A stretch of 26,912 bases of DNA from CAZPXF01 sp964590945. Lineage in GTDB: Bacteria > Bacillota > Clostridia > Lachnospirales > Lachnospiraceae. Made by a program: the position numbers and the translations under genes. Shown in pieces: positions 14,540-21,095 of this stretch; positions within the stretch are counted from its first letter, which is position 1, and every line of letters begins with the position of its first letter. A model generated the notes under the pieces. It saw nothing but the letters and a program-made list of their open reading frames with translations. It searched no databases and was not told the origin of the DNA. The stretch spans positions 1 to 26,912 of the forward strand of contig CAZPXF010000022.1 of NCBI GenBank assembly GCA_964590945.1, written 5' to 3'.

Positions 14540-14552
14540 ATTGTAGTATACT
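14524..14552 (+). promoter_or_regulatory. promoter of the SleB-type hydrolase gene
   Basis: TTGCAT (14524-14529) and TATACT (14547-14552) with a 17-base spacer. Its start near 14559 lies after a possible TTG at 14555, so translation must begin at the ATG at 14588. The -35 region overlaps the opposing promoter. Confidence 0.7.
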
Positions 14553-14587
14553 ATTTGGGAGTGATTTTTAAAGAAAGGAATTGTTGT

Positions 14588-15658
14588 ATGAAAAAACGTT
14601 GGAGCGCTCTTCCAGTTGTATCCCTTTCCCTGATTCTTGCAGCCGGACAAGTCGGCTCTTTACTGCCTTATTCTACTCTTTATGCGAAGGACAGTAAAGT
14701 ACAATCTTTGGAGATTCAGACGAACGAGCTTACAGACCAGCTGTCTTCATTGAACAATCAGGTTACGAAGATCAGCGGCGAGCTCGATACTATTACCACG
14801 GATCTCGATTCGACAAATGAAGAGATCGCAGCTGTAAAGATTGAGCTTGTCGAAGCCAGGGAAAAGGTGCAGGAACAGTATGACGCAATGAAAAAGCGAA
14901 TCAAATTCCTGTACGAGAATGGCAGCGGCGAAAGTATGCTGCAGATGATGCTTTCATCCGAAACCATGGCGGACTTTGTCAACAAGGCGGATTTCGTCTC
15001 AGAAGTAAGCGGATATGACCGGAATATGCTGGAGGAACTGGCGAATACGCAGGAGCAGATCTCTGAGAAGGAAAGCCAGTTGACAGAGGATAAGGAGAGG
15101 CTGACGGAGCTTCAGGAAGAACTTACCGGAAAACAACAGGAACTTAATGATAAAGTAGCTGAAACATCTGCTGCTCTTGCCAATTCCCAGGCCGAACTGG
15201 CCGCTGCCGAGCAGGCCGCTATCGAACGCGAGGAAGCTCTCAAGGGCGCAGCGGACGGTCAGAGAAGCGGATCTTCTGACAGCAGCTCGACCAATGGTAA
15301 TCCTTCTATTGCCGGAAGCACAAGTGACGTCGCCGCTTTGGCCGCCATCATAGAGTGTGAAGCCGGAGGCGAGAGCTATACCGGAAAGGTTGCAGTCGGA
15401 GCGGTTGTCATAAACCGCCTCAACAACAGCAGATTTCCAAATACGATCATGGGCGTTATTACACAGAAGAATCAGTTTTCCCCCGTGGCAAGCGGACGTT
15501 TCTCGATCGTACTTGCCAGAGGCGCTGACAGTTCCTGTGTAAAGGCTGCAAAGGATGCGCTTGCCGGAAGCGATCCTACCGGAGGATGTCTCTCGTTCAG
15601 GGCAACCTGGTCCGGCAATTATTCCGGGCTTGTGATTGGAAATCAGGTATTCTTCTGA
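14588..15658 (+). CDS. secreted cell-wall hydrolase: coiled coil plus SleB-type domain
   Basis: A 356-residue exported protein. It begins with a lysine-arginine start and a hydrophobic core (about 8-30), a typical signal peptide. Residues about 36-215 are charged heptad-like coiled coil resembling the N-terminal part of PcsB/CwlO proteins. A short serine-rich linker follows, then a SleB/hydrolase_2 domain (about 246-356) with the glutamate of IIECEAGGE (E256) as likely catalytic residue, AVGAVVINRL and NQFSPVASGRF. It probably cleaves peptidoglycan as a lytic transglycosylase. The start at 14588 has AAAGGAA upstream and follows the promoter. It converges on the end of the ribosomal operon. 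Confidence 0.92.
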   Translation: MKKRWSALPVVSLSLILAAGQVGSLLPYSTLYAKDSKVQSLEIQTNELTDQLSSLNNQVTKISGELDTITTDLDSTNEEIAAVKIELVEAREKVQEQYDAMKKRIKFLYENGSGESMLQMMLSSETMADFVNKADFVSEVSGYDRNMLEELANTQEQISEKESQLTEDKERLTELQEELTGKQQELNDKVAETSAALANSQAELAAAEQAAIEREEALKGAADGQRSGSSDSSSTNGNPSIAGSTSDVAALAAIIECEAGGESYTGKVAVGAVVINRLNNSRFPNTIMGVITQKNQFSPVASGRFSIVLARGADSSCVKAAKDALAGSDPTGGCLSFRATWSGNYSGLVIGNQVFF

Positions 15659-15691
15659 TCTGATCGGATGATCCTGCGGACAACTATTTGC

Positions 15692-15720
15692 AAAAAAGAG
15701 CCGTCAAACGACGGCTCTTT
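15692..15720. terminator. intrinsic terminator of the ribosomal operon, shared by the converging gene
   Basis: An 11-bp perfect stem (15695-15705 with 15710-15720) with a 4-base loop. On the minus strand it is followed by six T, a textbook terminator for rplQ. On the plus strand it would also end the hydrolase transcript, but with only a short T-run inside the stem. Confidence 0.92.
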
Positions 15721-15747
15721 CATATTCACTCTCCACGGGCAAAATCA

Positions 15748-16272
15748 CTATACAAGTTCAATAATTACCATCATAGCTGCATCGCCCTTACGGGGTCCGA
15801 TCTTGATGATTCTTGTATAACCACCATTACGATCTACGTACTTAGGCGCAATCTCTGAAAACAGCTTGTCCACAACATCGACAGGCGCTGCCTTCTTCTT
15901 CCCCTCTGCAACTTTCTTTACAGGATAAAGGATCTTAAGCATCTGATGTCTTGCATGTAATCTGGATGGCTGATCCTTCTTGATCTTCTTTTCAACTTCA
16001 TCGTATACAGTAACTCTCTTACCATCTACAACTTCTTTTACTCTCTTACCATCTTTGTCCTTACGTGCAACCTTAGCCTTAACTGTTACTTCGTCGTAAT
16101 TATCCTTCTCTTTAACAGCAAGTGCGATCATGCTTTCAGCGATCTTGCGGATCTCCTTAGCCTTAGCTTCTGTTGTGACGATCTTTCCGTTTGTAAGAAG
16201 AGCTGTAACCTGATTTCTCAGGAGCGCCTTTCTCTGGGAAGATGTTCTTCCAAGTTTTCTATATTTTGCCAT
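15748..16272 (-). CDS. rplQ: 50S ribosomal protein L17, elongated form
   Basis: Large-subunit protein near the exit tunnel. The start RKLGRTSSQRKALLRN and the end GGYTRIIKIGPRKGDAAMM are conserved L17. At 174 residues it is about 50 longer than the usual 115-125: an extra charged segment lies around residues 57-103, and a lysine-rich stretch around 119-130, both in the middle of the protein. I place the start at 16272 because of GGAGG upstream and the family N-terminus; a frame from 16329 is longer but unlike the family. It is the last gene of the ribosomal cluster, with 147 bases separating it from rpoA. Confidence 0.95.
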   Translation of the reverse strand: MAKYRKLGRTSSQRKALLRNQVTALLTNGKIVTTEAKAKEIRKIAESMIALAVKEKDNYDEVTVKAKVARKDKDGKRVKEVVDGKRVTVYDEVEKKIKKDQPSRLHARHQMLKILYPVKKVAEGKKKAAPVDVVDKLFSEIAPKYVDRNGGYTRIIKIGPRKGDAAMMVIIELV

Positions 16273-16380
16273 TTTCAAATCCTCCATTAATTCTGACATA
16301 CAACCGTGCTCTTCGGACTTATCGGTCATATGCTCTGGTTATGCTTCTTCGGGCTTACTAGCCAGAATTGGGGTACTCAT

Positions 16381-16403
16381 ATAACATCCCGGAAATCCTC
16401 CGG
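16381..16403 (-). promoter_or_regulatory. hairpin in the rpoA-rplQ spacer
   Basis: About 17 bases after the rpoA stop, CATCCGGA and TCCGGGATG can pair over 8 bp with one bulge around a 5-base loop. There is no U-tract. It may modulate rplQ expression or mRNA processing; no promoter is evident in the spacer. Confidence 0.4.
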
Positions 16404-16419
16404 ATGCCGCACTAATTTC

Positions 16420-17379
16420 CTACTCTTCAGAAGGACTGAGCTCAAGTCCGAGCTCTTTCAATTTAGAAAGAACTTCTTCCAAAGACTTCCGTCCGAGGTT
16501 ACGAACCTTCATCATATCCTCAGGCGTTCTGTTGGTAAGTTCCTCTACGGTATTGATCCCCGCCCTCTTCAGGCAGTTATATGAACGAACGGAAAGCTCA
16601 AGCTCATCGATGCTCATCTCAAGAACCTTCTCCTTCTCGTCGTCTTCCTTCTCGATCATTATCTCAGCGCCTTTGGCGATCTCAGATAAATCAATGAAAA
16701 GCTTTAAGTGCTCATTCAATACTTTTGCAGCGAGACTGACTGCCTCATCCGGAGCCAGTGTACCATTTGTAAATACATCCAGTGTCAGCTTATCATAATC
16801 TGTGATCTGACCAACACGGGTATTTTCTACCGTGAGATTTACTCTCTCTACAGGCGTATAGATGGAATCGATCGGGATCACTGCGATTGGCTGATCCTCA
16901 GATTTGTTCTTCTCTGCACTCACATAGCCGCGCCCCTTGGTGATCACAAGTTCCATATAAAGCTTGCAATCCGCTCCGCCATTCAGTGTTGCAATCACAG
17001 CATCCGGATTCATGATCTCGATATCGGAATCAACCTGAATGTCAGCAGCAGTAACCACGCCCTCTCCTTCAAATTCAATGTAAGCTGTCTTCGGTTCGTA
17101 AGACTCTGCGTTATTCTTAATCGCCAGGCTCTTCAGATTCATAATAATCTCTGTCACATCTTCCTTAACACCAGGGATAGAGCTGAACTCGTGAAGAACA
17201 CCGTCAATCTTAACCTGACTGATCGCTGCACCAGGCAGGGATGACAGCATGATACGTCTCAGCGAATTACCAAGAGTTGTACCATAGCCTCTTTCCAAAG
17301 GCTCAACAACGAATCTGCCATATTTTTTATCTTCTGAAATCTCAGTAATTTCAATATTTGGTCTGTTAAAATCAAACAC
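16420..17379 (-). CDS. rpoA: DNA-directed RNA polymerase subunit alpha
   Basis: The alpha subunit dimerises through its N-terminal domain to seed RNA polymerase and binds UP elements and activators through its C-terminal domain. The N-domain has FVVEPLERGYGTTLGNSLRR and the C-domain (about 245-315) has LELSVRSYNCLKRAGI and VRNLGRKSLEEV. It starts with GTG at 17379, nine bases after AAGGAGG (17389-17395), giving 319 residues with the family N-terminus FDFNRPNIEI. An upstream in-frame ATG at 17445 would add residues not found in the family. Confidence 0.97.
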   Translation of the reverse strand: MFDFNRPNIEITEISEDKKYGRFVVEPLERGYGTTLGNSLRRIMLSSLPGAAISQVKIDGVLHEFSSIPGVKEDVTEIIMNLKSLAIKNNAESYEPKTAYIEFEGEGVVTAADIQVDSDIEIMNPDAVIATLNGGADCKLYMELVITKGRGYVSAEKNKSEDQPIAVIPIDSIYTPVERVNLTVENTRVGQITDYDKLTLDVFTNGTLAPDEAVSLAAKVLNEHLKLFIDLSEIAKGAEIMIEKEDDEKEKVLEMSIDELELSVRSYNCLKRAGINTVEELTNRTPEDMMKVRNLGRKSLEEVLSKLKELGLELSPSEE

Positions 17380-17411
17380 TACAAAGTCCCTCCTTATTGC
17401 GGGCAATTCTC

Positions 17412-17456
17412 CCCTGAGAGATGGAATATCCGGTGAATATTCCAAACCAGCCAGGG
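17412..17456 (-). promoter_or_regulatory. two-stem structure in the rpsD-rpoA spacer
   Basis: A perfect 7-bp stem GGAATAT/ATATTCC (17423-17429 with 17437-17443, 7-base loop) lies inside an outer CCCTG/CAGGG pairing (17412-17416 with 17452-17456). It sits just upstream of the rpoA ribosome binding site and could influence its translation. No promoter was found. Confidence 0.45.
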
Positions 17457-17474
17457 AATAATCTTAAAGACATC

Positions 17475-18068
17475 TTACTTAGAATATAACTCGACGATAA
17501 GCATCTCATCTACAGGAACATCGATCGCTTCTCTTGCAGGAAGCTCTTTAACGGTTCCTCTCAGGTTTTCGATATCTGCTTCCAGCCACTCTGGAACCAT
17601 TCTTCCGCCTGTCACCTCAACGATATCTTTGTATCTCTGGGATCCTTTGTTCTTTTCTTTGATCTCAATAACATCTCCGGCCTTGATAAGGTAGGATGGG
17701 ATGTTAACCTGTTTTCCATTGACAAGAACATGCTTGTGGTCAACGATCTGTCTGGCCTCTTTTCTTGTTCTTGCGAAGCCAAGACGGAATACAACGTTAT
17801 CCAGCCTGGACTCCAGCATAACCATCAGGTTTGTACCTGTCTGGCCTTTCATATGGGAAGCTTTCTCAAAATAGTTTCTGAATGGCTTCTCCAATACGCC
17901 ATAGATGAATTTCGCTTTCTGTTTCTCACGTAACTGAAGAGCATACTCACTCATTTTTCTATTGGATCTCTTTAACTGTCTGTTAGACTTTTTATCAATT
18001 CCCAAATATACAGGATCCATACCGAGGGATCTGCATCTTTTAAGAACCGGTACTCTATTTACTGCCAT
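17475..18068 (-). CDS. rpsD: 30S ribosomal protein S4
   Basis: Primary 16S-binding small-subunit protein of 197 residues. The start AVNRVPVLKRCRSLGMDP and the S4 RNA-binding domain with RLDNVVFRLGFARTRKEARQIVDHKHVLVNG are conserved. In many bacteria S4 represses the alpha operon by binding its leader RNA, which is relevant to the structured spacer before rpsM. It follows rpsK by 19 bases and precedes rpoA. Confidence 0.98.
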   Translation of the reverse strand: MAVNRVPVLKRCRSLGMDPVYLGIDKKSNRQLKRSNRKMSEYALQLREKQKAKFIYGVLEKPFRNYFEKASHMKGQTGTNLMVMLESRLDNVVFRLGFARTRKEARQIVDHKHVLVNGKQVNIPSYLIKAGDVIEIKEKNKGSQRYKDIVEVTGGRMVPEWLEADIENLRGTVKELPAREAIDVPVDEMLIVELYSK

Positions 18069-18087
18069 GTTCGATGATACCTCCTAA

Positions 18088-18483
18088 TTAGACTCTTCTA
18101 CGTTTTGGCGGACGACATCCGTTATGTGGAACCGGAGTTACATCCTTGATACTTACTACATCGATTCCGCAAGCCTGAAGTGCACGGATTGCAGCTTCTC
18201 TTCCTGAACCGGGTCCTTTAACGAATACATCTACCGATTTAAGTCCATGTACAAGAGCTGCCTTAGCTGCTGTCTCAGCTGCTGTCTGTGCTGCATATGG
18301 AGTAGATTTTCTTGAACCTTTAAAACCAAGACCACCGGCACTTGCCCATGATAAAGCGTTACCCTGTGTATCAGTTAATGTTACGATCGTATTATTAAAT
18401 GATGCCTGGATATGTGCCTGTCCGCGTTCAACGTTTTTCTTAACACGCTTTTTTGTCACTCTCTTTGTAACTTTTTTAGCCAT
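18088..18483 (-). CDS. rpsK: 30S ribosomal protein S11
   Basis: Platform protein of the small subunit, 131 residues. A lysine-rich N-terminus leads to HIQASFNNTIVTLTD; the C-terminus PVPHNGCRPPKRRRV is the conserved end of S11. It lies 33 bases after rpsM and 19 before rpsD, in the standard alpha-operon order. Confidence 0.98.
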   Translation of the reverse strand: MAKKVTKRVTKKRVKKNVERGQAHIQASFNNTIVTLTDTQGNALSWASAGGLGFKGSRKSTPYAAQTAAETAAKAALVHGLKSVDVFVKGPGSGREAAIRALQACGIDVVSIKDVTPVPHNGCRPPKRRRV

Positions 18484-18516
18484 AAAACTAACCTACTTTC
18501 TTCTATTTAATACTGC

Positions 18517-18885
18517 TTATTTCTTCTTGCCTGCTACCGTTCTCTTAGGCCCCTTACGGGTTCTGGCATTTGTCTTTGTCTTCTGTCCGCGAACCGGAAG
18601 TCCCTTTCTATGACGGATTCCACGATAACATCCAATCTCCTGAAGTCTCTTGATGTTCAAAGCGATCTCTCTTCTGAGATCACCCTCAACTACCATTGTC
18701 TCATCGATAACTGCGCTGATTTTCTTAACTTCATCATCTGTCAGATCTCTGACACGGGTATCAGGATTCACGCCTGCCTGATCCAGGATTTTGCCTGCGC
18801 TCACTCTACCGATTCCGTAGATATAAGTAAGGCCGATCTCTACACGTTTCTCTCTTGGTAAGTCTACACCAGCAATACGAGCCAT
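18517..18885 (-). CDS. rpsM: 30S ribosomal protein S13
   Basis: Head protein of the small subunit that contacts the large subunit and P-site tRNA. MARIAGVDLPREKRVEIGLTYIYGIG at the start, and RHRKGLPVRGQKTKTNARTRKGPKR at the basic tail, identify S13; it has 122 residues. The ATG at 18885 follows GAGAGGAAAAG. A frame starting at 19023 would add an N-terminus foreign to the family. It follows a 240-base spacer with several hairpins. Confidence 0.98.
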   Translation of the reverse strand: MARIAGVDLPREKRVEIGLTYIYGIGRVSAGKILDQAGVNPDTRVRDLTDDEVKKISAVIDETMVVEGDLRREIALNIKRLQEIGCYRGIRHRKGLPVRGQKTKTNARTRKGPKRTVAGKKK

Positions 18886-19125
18886 GTACTTTTCCTCTCT
18901 TTCATATGAAATATTGTCCCTAATTGAGAAGCTTCTATAATAATAGATAGAAGACTTCCAGATGTCTCTAAGGATAAGACACCCTTTCCGACTGTTTCTC
19001 GGTATTAAAAGCAATATTGGCATCAGTCCGGTATGACGACTGATGCAGTTTATATTTAATTAGCACTTACACACCTCCGTGCGTGTCATGCTACAGCCGC
19101 CTAAATAAAACTAAACAAGGTGCTT
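18886..19125 (-). promoter_or_regulatory. 240-base structured leader before rpsM
   Basis: This spacer is unusually long for the cluster and holds a 9-bp perfect stem (19020-19028 with 19038-19046), a 5-bp stem (18963-18967 with 18977-18981) and a 7-bp stem (18932-18938 with 18947-18953). No sigma-A promoter is evident. In other bacteria the rpsM leader is the site of S4 autoregulation (Rfam Alpha_RBS in gammaproteobacteria), so this may be a functional counterpart; that is inference. It also contains a possible 32-codon reading frame. Confidence 0.5.
18968..19066 (-). CDS. possible 32-codon leader ORF
   Basis: A GTG at 19066 follows GGAGG (19074-19078) at an ideal 7-base spacing and opens 32 codons ending in TAG at 18968. 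The peptide has no recognised motif. The ORF spans the strongest hairpin of the leader, so ribosome movement could affect folding. It may equally be chance; conservation is needed. Confidence 0.25.
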   Translation of the reverse strand: MLIKYKLHQSSYRTDANIAFNTEKQSERVSYP

Positions 19126-19239
19126 TTAGCCTTGTCTCTGCTTGTGTTTCGGATTCTCACAGATTACTCTGACGCTTCCTTTTCTCTTGATAATTTTGCA
19201 CTTTTCGCAAATCGGTTTCACTGATGATCTGACCTTCAC
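19126..19239 (-). CDS. rpmJ: 50S ribosomal protein L36, zinc-binding form
   Basis: The smallest ribosomal protein, 37 residues, with zinc ligands C11, C14, C27 and H32. RSSVKPICEKC and VICENPKHKQRQG are conserved. The start is GTG at 19239, seven bases after AAAGGAGG (19247-19254); an upstream in-frame ATG at 19341 would add 34 residues unlike L36. It is transcribed from its own strong promoter just upstream as well as from read-through of infA. Confidence 0.97.
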   Translation of the reverse strand: MKVRSSVKPICEKCKIIKRKGSVRVICENPKHKQRQG

Positions 19240-19323
19240 GGTAAATCCTCCTTTCCTTTGCACTGCGATTCCTTCGGAAAACTTCTCCAAAATCCCCTTT
19301 CGGATCCTTCGCAACAAAACAGT

Positions 19324-19352
19324 TCGCATGATATTATACATCTACCATGCGA
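19324..19352. repeat. 7-bp inverted repeat overlapping the rpmJ promoter
   Basis: TCGCATG (19324-19330) and CATGCGA (19346-19352) are perfect inverted copies with a 15-base spacer centred near the -10 box of the promoter at 19333-19361. The geometry, with one arm in the promoter spacer and one at the start site, resembles an operator for a dimeric regulator; it could also form an RNA hairpin only if transcribed from upstream. Confidence 0.55.
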
Positions 19353-19361
19353 CTTAGTCAA
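19333..19361 (-). promoter_or_regulatory. strong internal promoter before rpmJ
   Basis: TTGACT (19356-19361) and a perfect TATAAT (19333-19338), spaced by 17 bases, on the minus strand between infA and rpmJ. The start near 19326 gives an 86-base leader to the rpmJ GTG. It would let rpmJ, rpsM, rpsK, rpsD, rpoA and rplQ be expressed separately from the upstream spc genes. Confidence 0.82.
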
Positions 19362-19369
19362 TACTTTTT

Positions 19370-19588
19370 TTACTTATCTCTCCAGATAATTCTTCCCTTT
19401 GACAGATCATACGGCGATAATTCAAGCGTAACTTTATCGCCCGGAAGAATCTTGATGTAGTTCATTCTCAGCTTTCCGCTGATGTGAGCTAATACAATGT
19501 GACCATTTTCAAGCTTTACTTTAAACATCGCGTTTGGCAGTTTCTCAACAACCGTTCCCTCAATTTCCATCACGTCTGCTTTTGACAT
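19370..19588 (-). CDS. infA: translation initiation factor IF-1
   Basis: IF-1 binds the A site of the 30S subunit during initiation. Its 72 residues form an S1-like OB fold: MSKADVMEIEGTVVEKLPNAMF at the start, HISGKLRMNYI, LPGDKVTLELSPYDL and a final GRIIWR. GGAGG precedes the ATG. It lies 20 bases after map; the KOW-domain RNA-binding gene that often stands between map and infA in Clostridia is missing here. Confidence 0.98.
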   Translation of the reverse strand: MSKADVMEIEGTVVEKLPNAMFKVKLENGHIVLAHISGKLRMNYIKILPGDKVTLELSPYDLSKGRIIWRDK

Positions 19589-19608
19589 GAATATACCTCC
19601 TGTTAAAA

Positions 19609-20364
19609 CTACTTAGTCAAGGTCAAAAGTTCCGGCTCCCCCTCTGTGATGAGAACCGTGTTTTCATAATGTGCAGATAATGATCCGTCGGCCGTCTTAA
19701 CTGTCCAGTCATCATCCATCCATTTCACTTCGTAAGTACCTGTATTAATCATCGGTTCGATCGCTATCGTCATACCCGGCTTCAGGAGCATTCCCTTCCG
19801 CATCTGCGGATAATTCGGAACCTCCGGATCCTCATGAAGATTCGTTCCAATCCCATGTCCGCAAAGATCCCGGACAACGCCGTAGCCTCTCTCTGTACAG
19901 TAATTGCCGATCGCAGCCGAGATATCAAATAAGTGATTGCCCGCTTTTGCGAATTTTATTCCTTCAAAAAAGCTTTCTTCTGTGACCCGGATTAATTTTT
20001 TCGCTTCTTCGGCGACCGCACCCACTGCATGGGTGCGCGCCGCGTCAGAATGGTATCCCTTATAAATCACTCCTGCGTCCAGACTTACGATATCGCCCTC
20101 GCGGATAATCCTTTTATCAGTCGGGATCCCGTGCACTACCTCGTCGTTCACAGATACGCAGATAGAAGCAGGGTAGCCGTTGTAATCCAGAAACGAAGGA
20201 ATACAATGATAACTCCTGATAATCTCCTCTCCAAGGCGGTCAATGTCTTTTGTTGTCATACCGGCGTGAAGCTCTTTTTCCAATTCGTTATGCACGATTT
20301 CAAGAATCTTCCCCGCCTCCCGCATAAGGTCGATCTCCCTTGATGATTTAATAGATACTGGCAT
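19609..20364 (-). CDS. map: type I methionine aminopeptidase
   Basis: Removes the initiator methionine from nascent proteins. The five metal ligands are visible: D96 (SLDAG), D107 (HSDAAR), H170 (CGHGIG), E203 (AIEP) and E234 (HYENT), with H79 in VVHGI near the substrate. It has 251 residues, without the zinc-binding SEC-C extension seen in some clostridial copies. The ATG lies 7 bases after adk, with AGGAGAG inside the adk end. Confidence 0.97.
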   Translation of the reverse strand: MPVSIKSSREIDLMREAGKILEIVHNELEKELHAGMTTKDIDRLGEEIIRSYHCIPSFLDYNGYPASICVSVNDEVVHGIPTDKRIIREGDIVSLDAGVIYKGYHSDAARTHAVGAVAEEAKKLIRVTEESFFEGIKFAKAGNHLFDISAAIGNYCTERGYGVVRDLCGHGIGTNLHEDPEVPNYPQMRKGMLLKPGMTIAIEPMINTGTYEVKWMDDDWTVKTADGSLSAHYENTVLITEGEPELLTLTK

Positions 20365-20371
20365 TTTTTTG

Positions 20372-21016
20372 TTACTCTCCTAAAATTTCAACGATCGCTC
20401 CGAAAACATCCTTCATGTCAACCGTTCCGTCAACTGTCTTCAGAACGCCTTTTTCTGTATAATAATCAATCAATGGCTGCGTCTGATCATGATAAACGCC
20501 GAGTCTCTTCTGAACTGTCTCCGGCTTATCATCATCGCGAAGGATCAATTCACCCTGACATCTGTCACAGATTCCTTCCTTCTTTGTCGGCGCATATACT
20601 ATATGATATGTAGCTCCGCAGTTGACGCATGCTCTTCTTCCGCCCATACGCGCCACAATATTTTCATCCGGCACATCAACATCGATCGCGTAATCGATCG
20701 CCTCTCCGCGAGATGAAAGCGCTGCATCCAGTGCTTCCGCCTGCGGGATCGTACGCGGAAATCCGTCAAGGACATAACCCTTCTTGCAGTCTTCCTTGCT
20801 TACCCTGTCAACCACGAGGTCAACTACAAGCTCATCCGGAACAAGAAGACCCTGATCCATGTATGTCTTCGCTTTTTTCCCTAACTCCGTACCCTCTTTG
20901 ATGTTTGCCCTGAAAATATCGCCCGTGGAAATATGCGGAATCGAATATTTGTCAGAAATCATTTTCGCCTGTGTTCCTTTGCCGGCGCCCGGCGCCCCTA
21001 ACATAATAAGTTTCAT
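20372..21016 (-). CDS. adk: adenylate kinase, zinc-lid form
   Basis: Catalyses ATP + AMP to 2 ADP. The P-loop GAPGAGKGT is at residues 7-15, FPRT at 86-89, and the LID carries four cysteines C130, C133, C150 and C153 that bind structural zinc, as in Gram-positive enzymes. It has 214 residues. The ATG at 21016 has AAGGAGG upstream; an in-frame ATG at 21088 would add residues encoded in the hairpin region. It follows secY after 79 bases that hold a long hairpin. Confidence 0.97.
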   Translation of the reverse strand: MKLIMLGAPGAGKGTQAKMISDKYSIPHISTGDIFRANIKEGTELGKKAKTYMDQGLLVPDELVVDLVVDRVSKEDCKKGYVLDGFPRTIPQAEALDAALSSRGEAIDYAIDVDVPDENIVARMGGRRACVNCGATYHIVYAPTKKEGICDRCQGELILRDDDKPETVQKRLGVYHDQTQPLIDYYTEKGVLKTVDGTVDMKDVFGAIVEILGE

Positions 21017-21051
21017 ATTTTGCTTCCTCCTTAAAACTTCTGTATACAGTT

Positions 21052-21091
21052 TTAGTGTACTGCACAATTGCAGAATTGTACAGGACACTAA
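21052..21091 (-). promoter_or_regulatory. long hairpin between secY and adk
   Basis: Immediately after the secY stop, arms of 18 bases pair over 17 bp with one internal mismatch around a 4-base loop (outer TTAGTGT/ACACTAA, inner 10-bp stem). A further CTGTATACAG palindrome follows. There is no U-tract, so it is not a classical terminator. It may protect the message end, act as a processing site or partly attenuate downstream genes. Confidence 0.6.
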
Positions 21092-21095
21092 TACA

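Noticed and set aside
16385..16420. Short ATG frame after a GGAGG in the rpoA-rplQ spacer
   Set aside because: It is only nine codons long and the GGAGG is part of a hairpin arm; no reason to call a gene.
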